Shown here: piece by piece, positions 52,138 through 61,020 of the stretch | How the letters are laid out: each line of letters begins with the position of its first letter | How positions within the stretch are numbered: position 1 is the first letter of the stretch | Translations under genes and position numbers: made by a program | The notes under the pieces: generated by a model | Told to the model about the DNA's origin: nothing | What the model saw: the letters and a program-made list of their open reading frames with translations, nothing else | Database searches by the model: none | Assembly: GCA_910587715.1 (NCBI GenBank) | Contig: CAJUMV010000010.1 | Coordinates: 1-64,000 of the forward strand | Direction of reading: 5' to 3' | From: an uncultured Lachnospiraceae bacterium | GTDB taxonomy: Bacteria; Bacillota; Clostridia; Lachnospirales; Lachnospiraceae | Length of the DNA stretch: 64,000 nt

Positions 52138-52677
52138 TTAGTAATTCTCCGGCTTCACTTGGAAATAGGACTGCGGATGCTTGCACACGGGGCACAGCTC
52201 CGGCGCCTTCTTGCCAATCACGATATGTCCGCAGTTTAAGCACTGCCATACGCAGTCGCCGTCCTTGGAGAACACAACGCCGTCCTCGATGTTCTGAATC
52301 AGCTTGCGGTATCTCTCCTCATGCTCCTTCTCGATTTTTGCCACACCCTCAAAGAGCAATGCCAACTCCTCAAAGCCTTCCTTTCTCGCATCCTCCGCAA
52401 AACCGGCGTACATATCCGTCCACTCGTAGTTCTCGCCCTCCGCCGCGTCGCGTAGATTCTCCCTTGTCTCAGGAATCGCGCCGCCGTGCAGATACTTAAA
52501 CCAGATTTTCGCGTGCTCTTTCTCATTTGCCGCCGTCTCCGCAAAAATGTTCGCCATCTGCACATAGCCGTCCTTCTTTGCCTTGGACGCGTAGTAGGTA
52601 TACTTTGTGTACGCCTGAGATTCCCCCGCAAACGCCGCTAACAGGTTTTTTTCTGTCTTAGAACCTTTCAAATCCAT
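52138..52677 (-). CDS. rubrerythrin
   Basis: The 179-residue protein has a ferritin-like diiron domain (MDLKGSKTEKNLLAAFAGES, YTKYTYYASKAKKDG, ANEKEHAKIWFKYL, EKEHEERYRKL) and a C-terminal rubredoxin-type domain (CLNCGHIVIG...CPVCKHPQSYF). Rubrerythrins reduce peroxide in anaerobes. The start at 52677 follows AAGGAGAAAG. It is typical of obligate anaerobes. Confidence 0.95.
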   Translation of the reverse strand: MDLKGSKTEKNLLAAFAGESQAYTKYTYYASKAKKDGYVQMANIFAETAANEKEHAKIWFKYLHGGAIPETRENLRDAAEGENYEWTDMYAGFAEDARKEGFEELALLFEGVAKIEKEHEERYRKLIQNIEDGVVFSKDGDCVWQCLNCGHIVIGKKAPELCPVCKHPQSYFQVKPENY

Positions 52678-52750
52678 AACTTTCTCCTTCCTGCCGCCTT
52701 TCTGTCCGAAGCAGCAACCGCTCATCCGGCGGTCTCTTTATAATATTACC

Positions 52751-52779
52751 ATTTTACGCCAGATATTTCTTCCTGTCAC
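52751..52779 (-). promoter_or_regulatory. rubrerythrin promoter
   Basis: On the minus strand GTGACA (52774-52779), a 17-nt spacer and TAAAAT (52751-52756). Confidence 0.5.
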
Positions 52780-52814
52780 GGAAAATAATTTGCCGCTTCC
52801 TGTCCGCCTGTCGC

Positions 52815-54158
52815 TTACTTAACCGTCACCTGAAAACGCGCCACCTCTTCTTTGGAAAGGGTATTTGTCGCCGTCACCTGATAGCTGCCCGGCTTCTGAG
52901 CGGTCAACACAGCCTCATAGGTAGACTTACTTGCCTTGACCTTCAGACCGTTCTTCGGTGAAGTCTCATTCAGAGACGTCACCGTCCATTTCAATTTATC
53001 CGTCTCCACAGCCCGCATCAGCCTGCTCACCTGCGCATACAGGGCGCAGCTTTCCCCGGTCTTCATTTCCACCCCGGCCGTCGGCACTTCCTCCGGTTTC
53101 TTCGTGCGGTCATTTTTCATCGCCTCCATATCGGCATAGCGGACTTTCATCGTTCCATTCGTCGCAATCATATCCTTTTTGGTGGTAAAGGCTTTCTTTG
53201 CGGAAGAGACAGGTTCTCCAGTATCTCCGTATTTTGCCCGCAGGACGACGGAATACTTCTTGTTCGCAAAAAGACCGTTCATTTGAAAGGTATTGAGCGC
53301 TTTTCCGTCATAGCTGTCGATGGTAATTACGCCCGGCTCTTTCCCGGAAAGCGTCCGCTGCGACCCGTTGACCTCATCGGTAAGCAGCACCTCATACAGG
53401 ATTCCCGTACTCTGCTCTCCCTCCAGTAAATGAGTAAAACGAATCTCCGCTGCGGTATCTTTCGGCACAATGCTCTTGATCACCGGCGCTGTCGGCGGTA
53501 CGGATGCCCTGCTGCCAGCCTCCGCCGACATGCTGTTCACGCTCATGGTATTGGCGGAGACGCTGTCCGGCGTCGTGTTCTCTGACACACTCTCCCCCGT
53601 TGTGTTCTCCGACACACTTTCCTCTGCGCTGTTTTCCGACACGCTCTCCTCTTCCGTCTCCTCCGGCTCTTCTACGGTATTTTCTGAAACGCTCTCTTCG
53701 GTAGTGTTCTCTGATACCGTCTCCTCCGTGCTGTTTTCCGACACGCTCTCTTCCGGCGCGCTCTGTTCTTCCCCGTTCTCCGCCGGTTCTTCGTCCGCAG
53801 CCGGCATCCCGCTCTCCGCACTGTTTTCAGACACGCTGTTTTCCGATACGCTGTTCTCCGACACCGTTTCCCCAGAAAGCCTCTCTTCCTGACCGGAGCT
53901 CTTCCCCTCTGCGTCCTCCGCCAAAAGCTCTTCCGTTTCCGGCGTCTCTGACCCCTGTGAAGCGTCTTCCGCTTCCCGGATCTCTCCTTCCGCTTCCCCA
54001 AAACCGGCTTCCTCAACCGTATTCTCGGAAATGCTTTCCCGGGCGGCAAGCTCCTCCGCCTCCGCCGGATAACAGCTTAGTACCAGTAAAATTCCTGTCA
54101 ATGCACAGGCAATCCCTTTTTTATAATGTCTCCCTATCATTGCCGCCCTAGTTTTCAT
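52815..54158 (-). CDS. secreted protein with SVSEN repeats and Fn3-like C-terminal module (447 aa)
   Basis: A signal peptide (KKGIACALTGILLVLSCYPAEA) precedes a low-complexity acidic region (residues ~40-215) with about nine VSEN units plus SISEN and VSAN variants. The C-terminal ~230 residues contain an Fn3-like fold and a beta domain (KLKWTVTSLNE...KASKSTYEAVLTAQKPGSYQV). This module is clearly related to the end of the 1907-residue protein upstream. No LPxTG or anchor is visible. The ATG overlaps the upstream stop by 11 nt and has GGAGGAAG, so translation is coupled. Function unknown. Confidence 0.8.
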   Translation of the reverse strand: MKTRAAMIGRHYKKGIACALTGILLVLSCYPAEAEELAARESISENTVEEAGFGEAEGEIREAEDASQGSETPETEELLAEDAEGKSSGQEERLSGETVSENSVSENSVSENSAESGMPAADEEPAENGEEQSAPEESVSENSTEETVSENTTEESVSENTVEEPEETEEESVSENSAEESVSENTTGESVSENTTPDSVSANTMSVNSMSAEAGSRASVPPTAPVIKSIVPKDTAAEIRFTHLLEGEQSTGILYEVLLTDEVNGSQRTLSGKEPGVITIDSYDGKALNTFQMNGLFANKKYSVVLRAKYGDTGEPVSSAKKAFTTKKDMIATNGTMKVRYADMEAMKNDRTKKPEEVPTAGVEMKTGESCALYAQVSRLMRAVETDKLKWTVTSLNETSPKNGLKVKASKSTYEAVLTAQKPGSYQVTATNTLSKEEVARFQVTVK

Positions 54159-57100
54159 TCTCGCTTCCTCCTGCCTGCGTACTGCTATATTCGTACTGAT
54201 AAGGCTTCACTTCCACCGTAAAGCTGCACACCACCTTCTTCGACAATGTGGATACCGCCTGCACCCTGACCGTGCCGCATCTGCTAAGCGTCAGATTCGC
54301 CGCATAGCTGTCGGAGGACGCTTTCACCGCAGCCGCACCCTTCGGATCAGAGGTCACGCTCCACTTGATGCGATCCGCTCCCAGAACTCTGTCATAGTCT
54401 CCTATATCCGCAAACATAACATATGTTTTCCCATTCTTCAGCTCCACCACGGTATCATGCGTGATTTCCTGTCCTGCCGCATCAGTGTCCGCCCACAGCT
54501 CCTCCATACTCACAAGAGAAATCTTCATGCTATTCTCCGCTGCGAGCACCGGCTTTAAGGTCGTAAACTTCTTCTTTCCGGAAGCCTTCTGCACAGGCGT
54601 GTTTGACAAAACACCCTGCTGCTCCTGCGCCGTCGGCAGATAATTCGCCGTCACCACAGCTTCATAACCCGTAGCAGCCGCCAGTCCGTTTATCGTGCAA
54701 CGGTAGGCAGACAACTGCCCCTTCTTGTCTAAAACCGGCTCATACGCAAATGTCTGCGACGTTTCCTCTGCGGGATTCTGCTGCGAAGGTCCACTGCCGC
54801 TTTCCACCGCCTGCGCCTTGTAGGTTTTTTCCTCACCGGTACTCTGATTGGTCAGCGTCAGTGTATAGTAATACTGCGCGCCTTCCATCTCCCTCACCAC
54901 AGCGTTCGGCTTGAAGATAATCTCCACAGAGGTATCCAACGCCGTCGCCTTGTTGATCGCGGGAGCAGGCATATCATTGACCTTGATAACCGCATTCTTC
55001 GTATCAAGAAGCTGTCTTCCTTCTCCGGCTTTGTCATACAGCTTCACCGGTATGGTAAGGCTCGCCCCCTTCTTTCGTTCCCCGCTCTTTTCGTCCACGG
55101 GATACGCAAAAGGTGTAATCACCGCCTTCTCCTTCTCTCCCGCCGGGTATACCACCGTAAAGCAGTCCTTGCCGTTCTGTTCCAGTTCGTCCACCATCGC
55201 CGCCAAATCCACTTTTTCCAGGGCAAACGCATCCGCGGAGCCTTTCACATCACAGCCGACGAGCTCCTGCAAGGAAACGGACTGTCCCAGCATCAGCGCA
55301 GTCGTCTTGTTCTTAATCGTCCGGAGCGATTTCACTACCCTAATTTTAATTCTGTTGGATTCTCTTACCGCACCGCTTGTATCCTTACCCGTCACATAAA
55401 TCTCCGCAATTCCCGCCTGACCGCCAAGGCTCAACATACCTTTGTTATTAACCTTGACCACCTTCGCATTGGTGCTCTTATAGGAAGGACTCTTAAAGAT
55501 ATCCTTATCGTTCTGCCACGAATCCGCAGCGGACAATTCATACCCTACTCTCGCGGGAATCCTGTCATTTGTCGGATCTGTGTAACTGTAACCGCTGTTT
55601 TCCTGATCGTTGAACGCAGCCTCCGCTCCGTTCGCATCATAAGCCGTAAGCTGTATCTTTGTCAGCACCGGCAGCTTCGTCTTAAGCTTACCGCTCATCC
55701 ACCCAGCATAACTGATTTCTCCCGCCGCATTCTCGGTCATATTCCGCAGATAGAATACATAGGAAGTATTCGGACACAGACCGCTTTCCCATATCAGTCT
55801 GCCCTCAGTTACCTGTGCCCTCGCCGACACGACTCTTCCTTCCGCACCCTGGCAGAGCGCGTCAGATAATTTGTTCTCAAGCGCCTGTCTCTGCTCGTCC
55901 GTCATACTCTCTGGCATCCCGTTATCCAGCCCGGCTTCTGCCAAAGCTTTCTCCACAGCCGCCTTCCATGCCTTTGCATTGCTGCCAAGACTGCTTGTGT
56001 ACGGCACGGCATATCCTTCCGTCCATCGGCTGTTGCTGTTCTTCTTCCATGTTGCCGCCGCGCTCACATCCTTGAGCTCCGTGATCTTCACCCCGGCAGG
56101 CGCGGGCACCTGCTTCACGGTAATCTTTTTGCTGGCTGAAACAACTTTACCCTTTCTGTCAAGACCCGCCGCGCGCACCGTCAAAGTCGCCTTGCCCGGT
56201 CTGAGTGCCTTCATTTCACCCGTCACACGATTCACGCTGAGTATATTGCTGTCGTCCGATGTAAAGCTGAGCTGTACCTCATCTTTCTCATAAGCTCTCG
56301 TCACCTTTACATCCGCGAACTGACTTTGTCCCACATAGAGCGTAGCAGGAAGCCCGTTGAAAGCGACCTTCTTCGCCGCGTCTTTACCCGCTCCGTCGGT
56401 CTCCATATAGCAGTCCTGCGACGCCTGCAGGGTAATGTTCTGTGTCTGCATATCCTTGCCTGCCCAGATGATAGTAAGGGACTTATCCTTCCCCTTCTCC
56501 ATCTTACAGAAGCAATCCAGATACGTCTGATTCGGTCCCCACTTCATCACACAGCCATCGGACTGCGGACTATTACCGGAACCATCGCCGGATTCCTGCG
56601 AAAACGCCGCTGTCGTATTCCCAAGCGCCCTCGTCCCCAGCATCGCCTCGGGCGCGCTGATGCGCAGCGCCGCATAATTGCCAGCTGTCTCCGCAAGACC
56701 GGTGTTCTCCTTGTTGATTGCCGATGAATAAGCCACGGCATCATATACCACCGTCACTTCTTTGTCGTCATTCCGATATCTTATGAACGGGCTGGAAAGT
56801 TCAATTCCGGTCTCCGCCACTGCGTCTGTCCTCTCCTGCGCTGTGCCGCTTGCCCGGACCGGCGCCTTGACCAGCTTCGAAAAATCCATCGTATAGGTCA
56901 CCGCTTCATATCTGGACGCACTCTCATCCGCCGTGTCGTAGTCGATCACGATGGATACCCCTTCGTCGATTGGACACAGAACATCCAGATATCCGTCCTT
57001 TAACGTGGAATTTGCTTTCGTAAAGCCTTCGCACTCCCCTTTTCCCGCAAAAAATTTGACCGTCCCGCTGTCTTGCAGCTTCTCTTTGTCAATGGTCATC

Positions 57101-59871
57101 CGAAATGCCAGCACATAATTCTGTGCATCTGAATTCGCTTCATAGACCGGCTTCAAGGGATGTGCCTTGTCAAAAGGCGTCACCTGAATAACGGTGCCTT
57201 TAACCGCATATTTTGCCTTCGTCCTGTCTGCGATACCCGTATACGCACCCTCGGACACTGCATTGATCTCCTCATCCGTCAATGCCCTGAACGCTGTTTT
57301 TCCAAGCGTAGAAGATGCCCCCGGTTGATAGTCTGTCACTGATATCTGATCCATATAGGCTATTTTAAAAGCTGTGGACAGATAAGGAGACTGCAACGGC
57401 GCATGTGAAAAAGTACTCGAACCTTTTAAAAAGCCTCTCCTCGGGTCTTTCACTGTACAGTCCAGATAGTAAAACTTCCCTTGAATTTTGACCAGATTAT
57501 AAGCGTGGGCACCCGGATCCAGCCCAACCAAAACCTTGCTTTCCAACCCGAGCTCTGCTGCAAGCCGCTGAAAGGAAAGGGCTGAACCGCCGCAGGTCGC
57601 CTTCCCAAGACACAGGCCGCCATATGCCCAATGATACACAGGATCACTGTTGTCATAGTGCATAGATGTGGAAACAAAGTCGTAAAGTGCCTTCGCCCTG
57701 GCATACTCACTTTTGCCTTTCAGCCCCGCAAATCTGCCGTTCAGAAGCTCCGCAACCTTTGCGTCCACCGCCGCCTCCTGTTCAAGCGTAGTCACATACT
57801 GGTCTGCATTCAGCTCCAGCTTAAAATAATCCTCTCCATATATTTTAACCGGATTGTCCAAATCAGCATGTATTCCACGCTGGCCAATCGCAAAGAATGC
57901 GTAATCCCCCTCCCAGGGCGCCATACCCGGCCGTCCTTTGTTTATATCAAAAAGCTCCGCTTCCAGCCATTCCGGAATGAAACCGCCGCGGGGATCACCC
58001 GACGGATTATCTTCCTTATCCTGCGCCCGCAGTTCATTGTATGCCGCAATCGAAGGATCACAGGCTGATTTCTTAATATAAACGACCTTATGCTTGATGC
58101 GGTTCCGCACCGCATCGCGGAGAATCTGCAGACCCTTCTGCAAATCGTCCGTCACGATACCTTCCTTATCGTCATAAGACGGATAACTGACTCCCGGCTC
58201 CGCCGCTTCCACAGTAACGGGAATAGTCATCATAAATCCCGGCTGCCCTGCCACATAGAGATAAAGCTGCTGTCCTTCCGTGATTTTCAGCCCTTTCAGT
58301 CTGGTGCAGGATGTGTCATAGAGATACCCCATCGGAAATCTGGCATACTCGTAAGGCGCCGTCTCTTCACTCACATAGCTCTCCGGAACCCCGAACGGAT
58401 AAGGCAGTCCTAATCCCCACTCAAAAGACACATCTCCCGAAATATCCTGCAGCGCATCCTGCCAGAGAACGGTCGTACCATCCTTCTTCTCAAGCGCGAG
58501 AAACAGTTCCTCACTGGTTTCCCCCTCGTGAAGCGTAAGCGACGATATCTTCTGTTTCTTCTTGTCCACCAGCTTTGCCCCCACATAGAGACCACCGGTA
58601 TGCTTGATTAAATCGGTATTATAAATCATGCCGTCACAGGATACGATATTGCTCTCCAGCGTCTTTTCTGCGCCTTCTATCTCGTACACCGCTTCTATAC
58701 GGTAGCGATACGCTGCTTTTTGGGGGATATCCTCTTTTGCTATCGAATCCGTATAAGCGGCCTTGTCTGCCGGCAAATCGTTTTCCGTTATCTTTACAAA
58801 CGCTGCGTCCGGGGTATCGGCACGATAAACACGATAGCCTTTCAGATTCTCGTCCAGCCGCATATCCCAGAAAAGCGTCATCGACCATTCCCAATCATTT
58901 ACCATCTTCAAAACAGGCGTCGGCGGTTCCTCCAGCCACTTCGCCGTCAGCGTCATATCCTGCTTCAGGGGCTTTTCAAAGTCAAAAGGTTCGTCCCCCG
59001 CATACCAGCCGCCGAAATATTTTCCCGCCAGCGCAGGCGCAATATCGGGCGCAGGCACAGAATCCTCGCTCATGCTCACCTCCCGCACAGCCGTCTTCCT
59101 GTCCTCACTGATTGTATAGCTCGACGAGGACGCTGCCCGCGAAAACGCGCCGTCCCCCGCATCCAGCGTAAGCGTATAGCTCGTCTTTCCATAATCCGTG
59201 CCGTCCCATTCCACAAAGGCATAGCCGTTTTCCTTGGCATAGGCTTCCGCCTTAGAGCCTTTGGGCGCGTGGATGGTCTCCAGCCAGCTATATGCAAAAA
59301 CTCCCTGCACCTTACTGAAATCCAGCGATTTTCCCGCCACAAACAAATCTTCGACATGGCACGAAACAAACGCGTCCTGCCCTACCTTCGTAACTTTCGG
59401 TCCAATGTAAAGGGTGCTGATACTGGCATTGGCAAAAGCCTGCCTGCCAATTGACGTCAGATTTTTGGGCAGAATCATCGTCCCGTACTGTGAAAAGTCA
59501 ATCTCCCCCTGTTTCACATCATACAGCCAGAAGCTCTCAAAGGCGCCGTCTCCGATGGTCGTAATGTCATTGTCCAAACTGACCCCGATAAAGGATTGAT
59601 CTTTCCAGGGCGGATTCGCTTCATACCAAAACGAAAAATCGTTCTCCTTCTTCTCCAGATAATTGTACATCGGTCCGCTGCCGGTCAGCTTCAGCGTATC
59701 GTCCTCCCGCCCCGCTGTGGCAAGTTTTTCAATTTTCCATGTGATATTGTCTCCGCATTTTCCGGAGGTGGGCGTCTCCTCCGACGCCTTCACAGGCATG
59801 GCAATCCCCAACAGCAGACATGCCGCCGCCAGGATAAGCCGTCCTCTCCTCATTTTCCCTTTTGCCGTCAT
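54148..59871 (-). CDS. giant secreted multi-domain surface protein with transglutaminase-like domain (1907 aa)
   Basis: The signal peptide (LILAAACLLLGIAMPVKA) precedes BspA-type leucine-rich repeats (~70-215, ITTIGDGAFES, LTSIGRQAFANAS), an InlB-type repeat (~235-310), an Fn3-like domain (~315-405) and a transglutaminase-like domain (~750-825): CGGSALSFQRLAAELGLE with Cys and HAYNLVKIQGKFYYLDCTV with His and Asp. Further beta-rich regions and a Big_2-like domain (KVAFNGLPATLYVGQSQFAD, ~1165-1250) lead to a C-terminal Fn3-like module shared with the 447-residue partner. No membrane anchor is seen. The ATG follows GAGGGAG. A poly-G tract lies in its promoter. It may bind or modify surface or host proteins (inference). 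Confidence 0.88.
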   Translation of the reverse strand: MTAKGKMRRGRLILAAACLLLGIAMPVKASEETPTSGKCGDNITWKIEKLATAGREDDTLKLTGSGPMYNYLEKKENDFSFWYEANPPWKDQSFIGVSLDNDITTIGDGAFESFWLYDVKQGEIDFSQYGTMILPKNLTSIGRQAFANASISTLYIGPKVTKVGQDAFVSCHVEDLFVAGKSLDFSKVQGVFAYSWLETIHAPKGSKAEAYAKENGYAFVEWDGTDYGKTSYTLTLDAGDGAFSRAASSSSYTISEDRKTAVREVSMSEDSVPAPDIAPALAGKYFGGWYAGDEPFDFEKPLKQDMTLTAKWLEEPPTPVLKMVNDWEWSMTLFWDMRLDENLKGYRVYRADTPDAAFVKITENDLPADKAAYTDSIAKEDIPQKAAYRYRIEAVYEIEGAEKTLESNIVSCDGMIYNTDLIKHTGGLYVGAKLVDKKKQKISSLTLHEGETSEELFLALEKKDGTTVLWQDALQDISGDVSFEWGLGLPYPFGVPESYVSEETAPYEYARFPMGYLYDTSCTRLKGLKITEGQQLYLYVAGQPGFMMTIPVTVEAAEPGVSYPSYDDKEGIVTDDLQKGLQILRDAVRNRIKHKVVYIKKSACDPSIAAYNELRAQDKEDNPSGDPRGGFIPEWLEAELFDINKGRPGMAPWEGDYAFFAIGQRGIHADLDNPVKIYGEDYFKLELNADQYVTTLEQEAAVDAKVAELLNGRFAGLKGKSEYARAKALYDFVSTSMHYDNSDPVYHWAYGGLCLGKATCGGSALSFQRLAAELGLESKVLVGLDPGAHAYNLVKIQGKFYYLDCTVKDPRRGFLKGSSTFSHAPLQSPYLSTAFKIAYMDQISVTDYQPGASSTLGKTAFRALTDEEINAVSEGAYTGIADRTKAKYAVKGTVIQVTPFDKAHPLKPVYEANSDAQNYVLAFRMTIDKEKLQDSGTVKFFAGKGECEGFTKANSTLKDGYLDVLCPIDEGVSIVIDYDTADESASRYEAVTYTMDFSKLVKAPVRASGTAQERTDAVAETGIELSSPFIRYRNDDKEVTVVYDAVAYSSAINKENTGLAETAGNYAALRISAPEAMLGTRALGNTTAAFSQESGDGSGNSPQSDGCVMKWGPNQTYLDCFCKMEKGKDKSLTIIWAGKDMQTQNITLQASQDCYMETDGAGKDAAKKVAFNGLPATLYVGQSQFADVKVTRAYEKDEVQLSFTSDDSNILSVNRVTGEMKALRPGKATLTVRAAGLDRKGKVVSASKKITVKQVPAPAGVKITELKDVSAAATWKKNSNSRWTEGYAVPYTSSLGSNAKAWKAAVEKALAEAGLDNGMPESMTDEQRQALENKLSDALCQGAEGRVVSARAQVTEGRLIWESGLCPNTSYVFYLRNMTENAAGEISYAGWMSGKLKTKLPVLTKIQLTAYDANGAEAAFNDQENSGYSYTDPTNDRIPARVGYELSAADSWQNDKDIFKSPSYKSTNAKVVKVNNKGMLSLGGQAGIAEIYVTGKDTSGAVRESNRIKIRVVKSLRTIKNKTTALMLGQSVSLQELVGCDVKGSADAFALEKVDLAAMVDELEQNGKDCFTVVYPAGEKEKAVITPFAYPVDEKSGERKKGASLTIPVKLYDKAGEGRQLLDTKNAVIKVNDMPAPAINKATALDTSVEIIFKPNAVVREMEGAQYYYTLTLTNQSTGEEKTYKAQAVESGSGPSQQNPAEETSQTFAYEPVLDKKGQLSAYRCTINGLAAATGYEAVVTANYLPTAQEQQGVLSNTPVQKASGKKKFTTLKPVLAAENSMKISLVSMEELWADTDAAGQEITHDTVVELKNGKTYVMFADIGDYDRVLGADRIKWSVTSDPKGAAAVKASSDSYAANLTLSRCGTVRVQAVSTLSKKVVCSFTVEVKPYQYEYSSTQAGGSENEN

Positions 59872-59923
59872 TTCTCTCCCTCACACTCTCGTCATTTCTT
59901 AATCCCAGGCACAACTATGAAAT

Positions 59924-59952
59924 ATTATATCACCCGCACCCCCCCCCCGCAA
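59924..59952 (-). promoter_or_regulatory. promoter of the 1907-aa gene with poly-G in the spacer
   Basis: On the minus strand TTGCGG (59947-59952) precedes an extended -10 TGATATAAT (TATAAT 59924-59929) by 17 nt. Eight of ten consecutive G bases (59939-59948) fall in the spacer and the other two in the -35 box. Gain or loss of G would change spacing or the -35 box. Confidence 0.75.
59939..59948. repeat. homopolymeric C(10) tract in the giant-protein promoter
   Basis: Ten consecutive C on the plus strand, i.e. G on the coding strand. Slippage is a known cause of phase variation in other bacteria. Confidence 0.85.
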
Positions 59953-60073
59953 TTTTTTTCTCAAATGAACCGATATTTTGTTGTCAATCCCCCTGCATTG
60001 GTTTAGTATAGTATTCAGACAAGAAAATTTCCGAAGCCCTATGCTGCGGACTTCACAAAAAGAAAGGAACGCC

Positions 60074-60934
60074 ATGAAACCCATCAAAGAAGGAAAAGTA
60101 CGCGAAATTTATGACAACGGCGACAGTCTGATTATGGTCGCCACCGACCGCATCAGTTGTTTTGACGTGATTTTAAAAAATCAGGTGACCAAAAAAGGCA
60201 CGGTTCTGACCCAGATGTCAAAATTCTGGTTCGATATGACAAGCGATATCCTGCCCAACCACATGATTTCCGTAGATGTGAACGACATGCCCGAGTTTTT
60301 CAGGCAGGAGAAGTTCGACGGCAACAGTATGCTCTGCAAGAAACTGGAAATGCTCCCCATCGAGTGCATCGTCCGGGGCTATATCACCGGCAGCGGCTGG
60401 GCGAGCTACCAGAAAAACGGAACGGTCTGCGGCATTACGCTGCCGGAAGGTCTGAAAGAATCGGACAAGCTGCCCGATCCCATCTACACCCCCTCCACCA
60501 AGGCAGAAATTGGCGACCACGACGAAAATATCTCCTATGAACAGAGCGTCGATTATCTGGAGAAGCGTTTCCCCGGCAAAGGCAAAGAATACGCCGGGAA
60601 ACTCCGTGACTATACGATCGCTCTCTATAAAAAATGCGCCGAATACGCGCTGACCCGGGGCATCATCATCGCGGACACGAAGTTTGAGTTTGGACTGGAC
60701 GAGGACGGCAATATTGTGCTCGGCGACGAAATGCTGACACCCGACAGCTCCCGTTTCTGGCCCGCGGAAGGCTACGAGCCGGGACATAGTCAGCCCTCCT
60801 TCGACAAGCAGTTTGCCAGAGACTGGCTGAAAGCAAACGAGGGACACGACTGGACGCTGCCTGAGGAGATTGTGCAGAAGACGATTGATAAGTATCTGCA
60901 GGGGTATGAGCTGTTGACCGGAAACAAACTGTAA
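60074..60934 (+). CDS. purC: SAICAR synthetase PurC
   Basis: PurC forms the succinocarboxamide intermediate of purine synthesis. The 286-residue protein starts MKPIKEGKVREIYDNGDSLI, with the ATDRISCFDVILK nucleotide-binding segment, IECIVRGYITGSGW, IIADTKFEFGLD and DEMLTPDSSRFW. ATG 60074 follows AAAGGAA; the longer open frame from 59978 overlaps the promoter. TTGTCA (59981-59986) with TAGTAT 17 nt later may be its promoter, divergent from the giant-protein gene. Confidence 0.95.
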   Translation: MKPIKEGKVREIYDNGDSLIMVATDRISCFDVILKNQVTKKGTVLTQMSKFWFDMTSDILPNHMISVDVNDMPEFFRQEKFDGNSMLCKKLEMLPIECIVRGYITGSGWASYQKNGTVCGITLPEGLKESDKLPDPIYTPSTKAEIGDHDENISYEQSVDYLEKRFPGKGKEYAGKLRDYTIALYKKCAEYALTRGIIIADTKFEFGLDEDGNIVLGDEMLTPDSSRFWPAEGYEPGHSQPSFDKQFARDWLKANEGHDWTLPEEIVQKTIDKYLQGYELLTGNKL

Positions 60935-60936
60935 CA

Positions 60937-61020
60937 AATCAAGTGCTAACGCACTTGATTGAGAGAATGCTTCGCATTCTCCGCAGAACGGCAGCCGATT
61001 TCATAACGGCTGCCATTTTT
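60937..61020. terminator. three hairpins and terminator after purC
   Basis: Three successive stems: AATCAAGTGC/GCACTTGATT (60937-60960), GAGAATGC/GCATTCTC (60963-60981) and GGCAGCCG/CGGCTGCC (60990-61014) with a U-run. The last is a typical terminator between convergent genes; the first two may be repeats or mRNA-stabilising hairpins. Confidence 0.85.

Noticed and set aside
59978..60073. Upstream extension of purC
   Set aside because: The added residues overlap the divergent promoter region and the normal PurC start with a ribosome site is at 60074.
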